Shown: positions 59,421 to 64,000 of the stretch, piece after piece
Layout: the number at the start of each line of letters is the position of its first letter
Numbering within the stretch: the stretch's first letter is position 1
Assembly (NCBI GenBank): GCA_020186115.1
Contig: WSYJ01000075.1
Coordinates: 558,001 to 622,000 of the forward strand
DNA length: 64,000 nucleotides
Origin: Histomonas meleagridis
Taxonomy: Eukaryota; Parabasalia; Tritrichomonadida; Dientamoebidae
Direction of reading: 5' to 3'
The notes under the pieces: generated by a model
Databases searched by the model: none
What the model was told of the DNA's origin: nothing
Seen by the model: the letters and a program-made list of their open reading frames with translations, nothing else
Program-made: the position numbers and the translations under genes

Positions 59421-61454
59421 ATGGCGGAAGAAGAAGAACACAAACAAAAACTTACAACAGAAGAAGAAGTTCGAGAACTTAGTATTAAAAATACACGTAA
59501 TTTATATCAGCTTTTAATTACTAAATCAAGTAAAGAAATCAAGCAACAAAAAAAATTCCAAGATCGTGATTCACATTTTGGAACAGAAGGACTTATAGAA
59601 CATCGATCATATAAAGATTCGAATTACGAACTTAAATATCAAATTCAAGATATAGGAATACAATCTTCTTCAATGACAAAAGAAAATCAAGGCCAAACTC
59701 GATGGATACGACAAGTTAATTCTAATACCCAAAGTAAATATTTGAGTCTCACTGACGAAGAAAAACAAAAAATTCTACAAAGTGATGAATTTTTAGAATT
59801 TGTCCATAAAGTTACAGATCGAGTATCACCAATTTTGACATCCAATTATTTAACTAATTTATTTGAAGATGAATTAAAAGGAATCAAAGCCATTGATATA
59901 ACCTTAGTCAAAAGTTTTAGTATTACACAACTTCAAGAATCATTTATATTAAAAGATGCGCGTTTTAATTATAAAATCAATTATATAGACTGGATGCCAA
60001 ATCATGATAACGTATTAGGTGTTTCATTTTCACGTGTTAATGAATACGAAGAATATTTAAATGAGCGTAGTAAAGGAAGCATTGAATATATATTTATATG
60101 GAACTTCGAAAGTATTTTACATCCACAATATATATTAGAGACGCCATCGATAGTGAACATCTTTAAATTCCATCCGCAGTTAGAAAACATTATAATCTGC
60201 GGCTGTTTTAATGGGCAAATATTATTATTTGATTTAAATGATAAGAACACATTAGTTAATCAAGAACTTCGTAACAATTATTCAACAGAAGATTCATTTA
60301 GTCAAATATATCATAGTAAATATAGTAGTTTTTTAATATTAGCAACAAATTTATCTACAAAGAATTCCACCGAAATAATTACTGATCTTCAATGGATCGA
60401 AAATCAACAACGAATTACACGTATAGGAGAAATAGAAACTAATGAAACGATTACCGAATTTATTACATTATCTATGGATGGCCGATTAATTATATGGGAT
60501 ATTAACTTTGAGAATAATCATATTCATTCTAATGTCGAGTTATATTTACCAGGCTCATCATTAATTAATGAATGGACTCCGATATTTACAATGAATTTAT
60601 ATAAGTCGCAACAAAATAACATATTAATTCCAAGTAAATATTTCCAACTAAAAGTTAATAAAAAAGAAGAAATAACTGGAGATATAAATGTTATTACTGA
60701 CGAAGGGGAAATTATAATATTTAATTGGCTTAATGGTCAAGATCGCACTATTTTAGGGAGACAAAATCCACAAATATTAAAACGAACACAAATATTATAT
60801 CATAGTGCAATTAATTTTATAATTTCTCCATTTTTAAAGAAGTTTTATTTATGTTGTGATCAATCATATATAGTATTAATATATTTATCAAAAAATATCG
60901 AAGAATTATATCGAAGTTCAATACGGAATTCGAATATAACATGCGGAATATTTTCGCCAAGTAGACCATCGATATTTTATATCGGGAAAGAAAATGGAGA
61001 AGTTGAAATATGGTCATTATTAGATAAAAGTTATGAATGTTTATTTACTCAATCTTTATCAAGTCATAAAATAACTTATTTAAGTTTTAATAATAATAAA
61101 CAAGATTTATTATCTGTGGGATGTAATGATGGGTCTATAATTATATATAAAATTCCTGAGTTTTTATTAAATAAATTACCAAACGAAGAAAATAATTTAA
61201 AGGATTTCATAAAACAACAAAGAAATTATTATAATCAAACAGAAAATAGATTCTCAATTAGAAATAGTAATAATGATAATAAAAATAAAGACGAAAAGGA
61301 TCAAAACGTTGAACAAGAAAATAAAGAGAATCAAAATGAAGAAGAAGATGAAGCTGATGATAAAATAGATCAAGAATTGGTACAATTCGAACGCGAATAT
61401 AGTAAAATTTGTAAAGAATTCGAAATTCTTGAAAAAGAACAATTTAATTATTAA
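59421..61454 (+). CDS. Axonemal dynein intermediate chain (DNAI3/WDR63/IC140-like)
   Basis: The protein has 677 aa from an ATG. An acidic N-terminus leads to a conserved pre-propeller helix LTDEEKQKILQSDEFLEFVHKVT, as in dynein intermediate chains. A WD40 propeller follows: INYIDWMPNHDNVLGVSF, YIFIWNF, FHPQLENIIICGCFNGQILLFDL, ITDLQWIENQQRITRIGEIE, TLSMDGRLIIWDI, CGIFSPSRPSIFYIGKENGE and SVGCNDGSIIIYKI. The ITDLQWIxxxxxITRIGE and GRLIIWDI pairing recalls the inner-arm I1 chain IC140. A charged low-complexity linker and a helical tail close the protein. It would assemble in the flagellar axoneme. The cytoplasmic dynein chain shares the EEKQKILQS helix, so the subclass is less sure than the family. 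Confidence 0.8.
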   Translation: MAEEEEHKQKLTTEEEVRELSIKNTRNLYQLLITKSSKEIKQQKKFQDRDSHFGTEGLIEHRSYKDSNYELKYQIQDIGIQSSSMTKENQGQTRWIRQVNSNTQSKYLSLTDEEKQKILQSDEFLEFVHKVTDRVSPILTSNYLTNLFEDELKGIKAIDITLVKSFSITQLQESFILKDARFNYKINYIDWMPNHDNVLGVSFSRVNEYEEYLNERSKGSIEYIFIWNFESILHPQYILETPSIVNIFKFHPQLENIIICGCFNGQILLFDLNDKNTLVNQELRNNYSTEDSFSQIYHSKYSSFLILATNLSTKNSTEIITDLQWIENQQRITRIGEIETNETITEFITLSMDGRLIIWDINFENNHIHSNVELYLPGSSLINEWTPIFTMNLYKSQQNNILIPSKYFQLKVNKKEEITGDINVITDEGEIIIFNWLNGQDRTILGRQNPQILKRTQILYHSAINFIISPFLKKFYLCCDQSYIVLIYLSKNIEELYRSSIRNSNITCGIFSPSRPSIFYIGKENGEVEIWSLLDKSYECLFTQSLSSHKITYLSFNNNKQDLLSVGCNDGSIIIYKIPEFLLNKLPNEENNLKDFIKQQRNYYNQTENRFSIRNSNNDNKNKDEKDQNVEQENKENQNEEEDEADDKIDQELVQFEREYSKICKEFEILEKEQFNY

Positions 61455-61914
61455 TAAATGTTTTATTAAATATAATTTTTTTCATTAAAAACTTTTTTAG
61501 ACACATTTATTTTCTTTTCGCAAATTTGTATCTATATACCGTTACTTAGATATAAAATTATTGGAAATTTCGACAATTCATCCATATATATCGGACATTC
61601 TACAATCTTGATATTACAAATATGTAGTATACATTAGTGATTGATTAAATTAATATTTGGGTAATAAATGATCGTTTAGCTGAATGATTAGTAAATTTGT
61701 GTTGAAATTGATCGTCTTTAATTGATTCCCAATTCAAAAAACCGCTACGATGTGAGGAAAAATCAATAGAAATACATATTTTTAATTGGCACTAATGGTG
61801 GGCCTATTATTATGTTATCTCATTTATACAGTAAGAGATTTTCATTTTAACTTTTTTGAATTTTCAACTTTTTCACTAGTTTATTTTAATCAAATTTGAG
61901 TTGATATATCCGTG
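61455..61914. promoter_or_regulatory. Upstream region of the second DUF3447 gene
   Basis: Contains the two blocks shared, inverted, with the MATE upstream region (61697-61715 and 61732-61755; see 9072-9129) and an ATGATCGTTTAGCTGAATGA stretch at 61666-61685 that partly repeats the same words. Between the blocks are about 16 unrelated bases. No coding frame. Confidence 0.5.
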
Positions 61915-63546
61915 ATGAAAATTTTCCACATGAAACCAAAGGAACATTGCGACTGGGAAACACTTCTATCAATAAATCAAGCAATTTTTAGTTTGAATGA
62001 AGAAAATTTCTCTAGATCTTTAGGTTTAATAACCCACAATTATGATGAAATCCATCCTTTATCTTATGATTTAATGATTATTCAAATGATATATTATTCC
62101 TTTGTAATTAAAAATAATAATGTTGAAATATTTTTTAATATTATAAAGGAAATAAGAACATTTGAAGAGATTAATAAAATCAAATCTAATATATTTGATA
62201 TATTTGGGCAATTTCTTAATAATAAGCATACACATGAATCATATTATCTTCTTGAAGCTATGATTGAACGTGATTTTCTTGAACCAAACATTGTAAAAAA
62301 CAACAATAGTGTTTATTTTGTACATTATATGTCTAAAGAAGAATTAGCAATCCTTTTAAGGAAATATGGTTTTGTAAATTATGAAGAACTTTCAAAGAAT
62401 GATTGGGAGCTTCATAAGAAATATGTCAAAGAAGGAGTTAATCCAAATGAAATAGCAAAAATAATTCGAAATGATGAAATCGAAAAACTTCAAGAAATAT
62501 CATCACAAAATGAATTCGATTTTAATCAAACAATTGAACCATCACTTTATGAAAGATGTTCATTTATTAATCAAAGAAATGTTACACTAATTGATTATGC
62601 AGCATTTTTTTCTTCTGTTAAATGTTTTAAATATTTACTTATGAATAATGCTAAAGTAGAAAATACAGGTAAGTATGCAATTGCAGGTGGAAACGAAGAA
62701 ATCATTCATTTATGTGAACAAAATCATTCAACATTTATAGATGCATATGAAACAGCAATTGAATTTCATAGAAATGATATTTTTCATTATCTTTATGAAA
62801 ACAAATTAGAAGAAATTAATAATTTAGAAGAATTAGGATAGCTTTGTGTTTTATATCATAATTATGAAATATTTTCATTTTTACTTAAAGAAGGAATCAA
62901 AATCAATGATGATATTATTAATGAAGCAGCAATTATTGGAAATATTTTTTTAGTTGAATATTTTCTTAAAGAGCATTCTATTTCGCCTGATATTTTGGTA
63001 TATTCAATTAGATCAAGAAATATTGAACTTATTGAATACGTTTTAAAACAAAAAGGAATTGATATTAATGCTAAAAATATTTATTTGTTTTATTTGATAT
63101 TTATTTTGATAATTTCTTATTTCAAAATAAAATTTGGAAATTATTTAAATTATTTTGGACGGCACTTATTAGAGCATCTTGGAAAGGTCATACAGAAATA
63201 GTTAAATTATTTCTTGAACAAGAAGGAATTGATATTAATTCTAAAAATATTTATTTGTTTTATTTAAAATTTATTTGAATAATTTTATGTTTCAAAATAA
63301 TATTTCAAAATTATTTAAATTATTTAGAACAGCACTTATGTATGCATCTTCAAATGATCATACAGAAATAGTTAAATTACTTCTTGAACAAGAAGGAATT
63401 GATATTAATGCTAAATATATTTATTTGTTTTATTTCATATTTCAAAATATTATTTGGAACTTATCCAAAATATTTGAAACAGCACATATGTTTGCATCTA
63501 GATATGGTTATACAGAAATAGTTAAATTACTTCTTGAACAAGAATG
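61915..63546 (+). pseudogene. DUF3447/ankyrin gene broken by a nonsense codon and frameshifting linkers
   Basis: The start is at the ATG 61915 (the frame opens at 61912 with GTG). The first 308 residues parallel the gene at 14508: ELHKKYVKEGVNPNEIAKII, NDEIEKLQEISSQNEFDFNQ, SLYERCSFINQRNVTLIDYA. At 62839-62841 TAG replaces the codon for Glu in the LGEVC of the paralogue, and the same frame then continues, SFLLKEGIKINDDIINEAAI ... EYVLKQKGIDINAKN. Three further ankyrin cores follow, separated by linkers of 83, 83 and 63 bp. The first two shift frame, the third does not, and the cores contain no stops. The last ends at a TGA (63544-63546). This is the same core-clean, linker-dirty pattern as at 16 kb. 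Confidence 0.75.
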
Positions 63547-64000
63547 AATTATTACCAATAGTAAAAATATTTATTTGTTCTAATAATTTGGTATATCAAA
63601 ATAAAATCTAGATTAGAATATCTATTAAAGAAGGCATAGATAGGATTAATTTGATAAAGCTCAATTACATAATTCTAAAAAACATGGGTAGCACAATCTC
63701 ATTTTTTTAACATTGTGTGTTAAAATATTCATTTTGATGAATTATGAACGTCTCTTTAATCCGTCTCTATAAAAAATTCCATAAAAATTTTAATATTTAT
63801 CCTGATGAATTTATTTTCCCTTTGTATGAAAATAAAAAACCTGATTAACTAAATGACCATTACCACATTATCAATAAAATTTGTGAATTATCCAAAAATA
63901 TAATTTATTCCACAAATACTTGTAAAAAAATATACATAAAATTATATTTACTAATAAATAACAAAACAATAATTTTAATTTCTTTTCTTTTTAAACTTTC
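63547..64000. other. AT-rich tail of the window
   Basis: Continues a decayed linker (NIYLF...) for a few codons, then AT-rich sequence without recognisable coding potential to the window end. Confidence 0.4.

Noticed and set aside
1-64000. tRNA, rRNA, snRNA or CRISPR
   Set aside because: No T-loop GGTTCGAATC-type box with matching A box, no rRNA stretch and no regular direct repeats with unique spacers were noticed by eye; a covariance-model scan would be decisive.

Overview
The window looks like nuclear DNA of a parabasalid (trichomonad) protist, most plausibly Tritrichomonas or a close relative. The evidence is the very high A+T content, mostly intronless and densely packed eukaryotic genes on both strands, and many Ras-superfamily GTPases. 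There are also DUF3447-type ankyrin genes, giant BEACH/WD40 proteins, a flagellar dynein intermediate chain, and TCA-Py-(T/A) initiator-like motifs just upstream of several start codons. The genus is inferred from gene content. No rRNA, tRNA or CRISPR was recognised.

Layout. 0-10.3 kb is a housekeeping block: a Rab32-like GTPase with a ruined P-loop (-), an ABCA-type half transporter (-), a Pumilio/PUF RNA-binding protein (+), a ZNF277-like zinc-finger protein (-), a MATE transporter (-) and a sphingomyelinase-like EEP-family enzyme (-). 10.9-27 kb is accessory and decaying. It holds a 438-bp Tc1/mariner-like element with TA target duplications, a Rab5-like GTPase, a truncated duplicate of the first Rab-like gene, and a broken membrane-protein gene. 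A DUF3447-ankyrin locus follows, ending in a 13-residue NPF-containing tandem repeat, then a second P-loop-defective Rab-like gene, a broken helical-repeat gene and a multiply frameshifted gene with a spatacsin-like C-terminus. 27.2-33.9 kb is a BEACH-family giant. 33.9-35.2 kb is a decayed ankyrin array on the minus strand.

35.4-61.5 kb is again mostly intact: an unrecognised membrane protein, an armadillo-like protein and a TatD nuclease whose start codons are 31 bp apart, a DH-PH-Kelch RhoGEF, a Rho GTPase, a SEY1/RHD3 ER-fusion GTPase and NTF2. A second BEACH-family giant, a cyclin, a 1-phosphofructokinase-like PfkB kinase, an SCP/FCP1-type phosphatase and an axonemal dynein intermediate chain follow. 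61.9-63.55 kb holds a second DUF3447-ankyrin locus, broken by one nonsense codon and two frameshifting linkers.

How the genes fit together. Membrane traffic and cytoskeletal signalling dominate: Rab and Rho GTPases, a RhoGEF, SEY1, two BEACH proteins, a spatacsin relic and an NPF-bearing ankyrin protein. The most unusual signals are four. (1) In the 15.8-18.4 kb ankyrin array, stop codons fall only in the linkers and never in 18 ankyrin cores. (2) The C-terminal NPF array suggests EH-domain binding. (3) Two BEACH-family giants have lost the BEACH core while keeping the flanking domains. (4) Two Rab-like genes have degenerate nucleotide-binding motifs. Several apparent starts were corrected to the first in-frame ATG.
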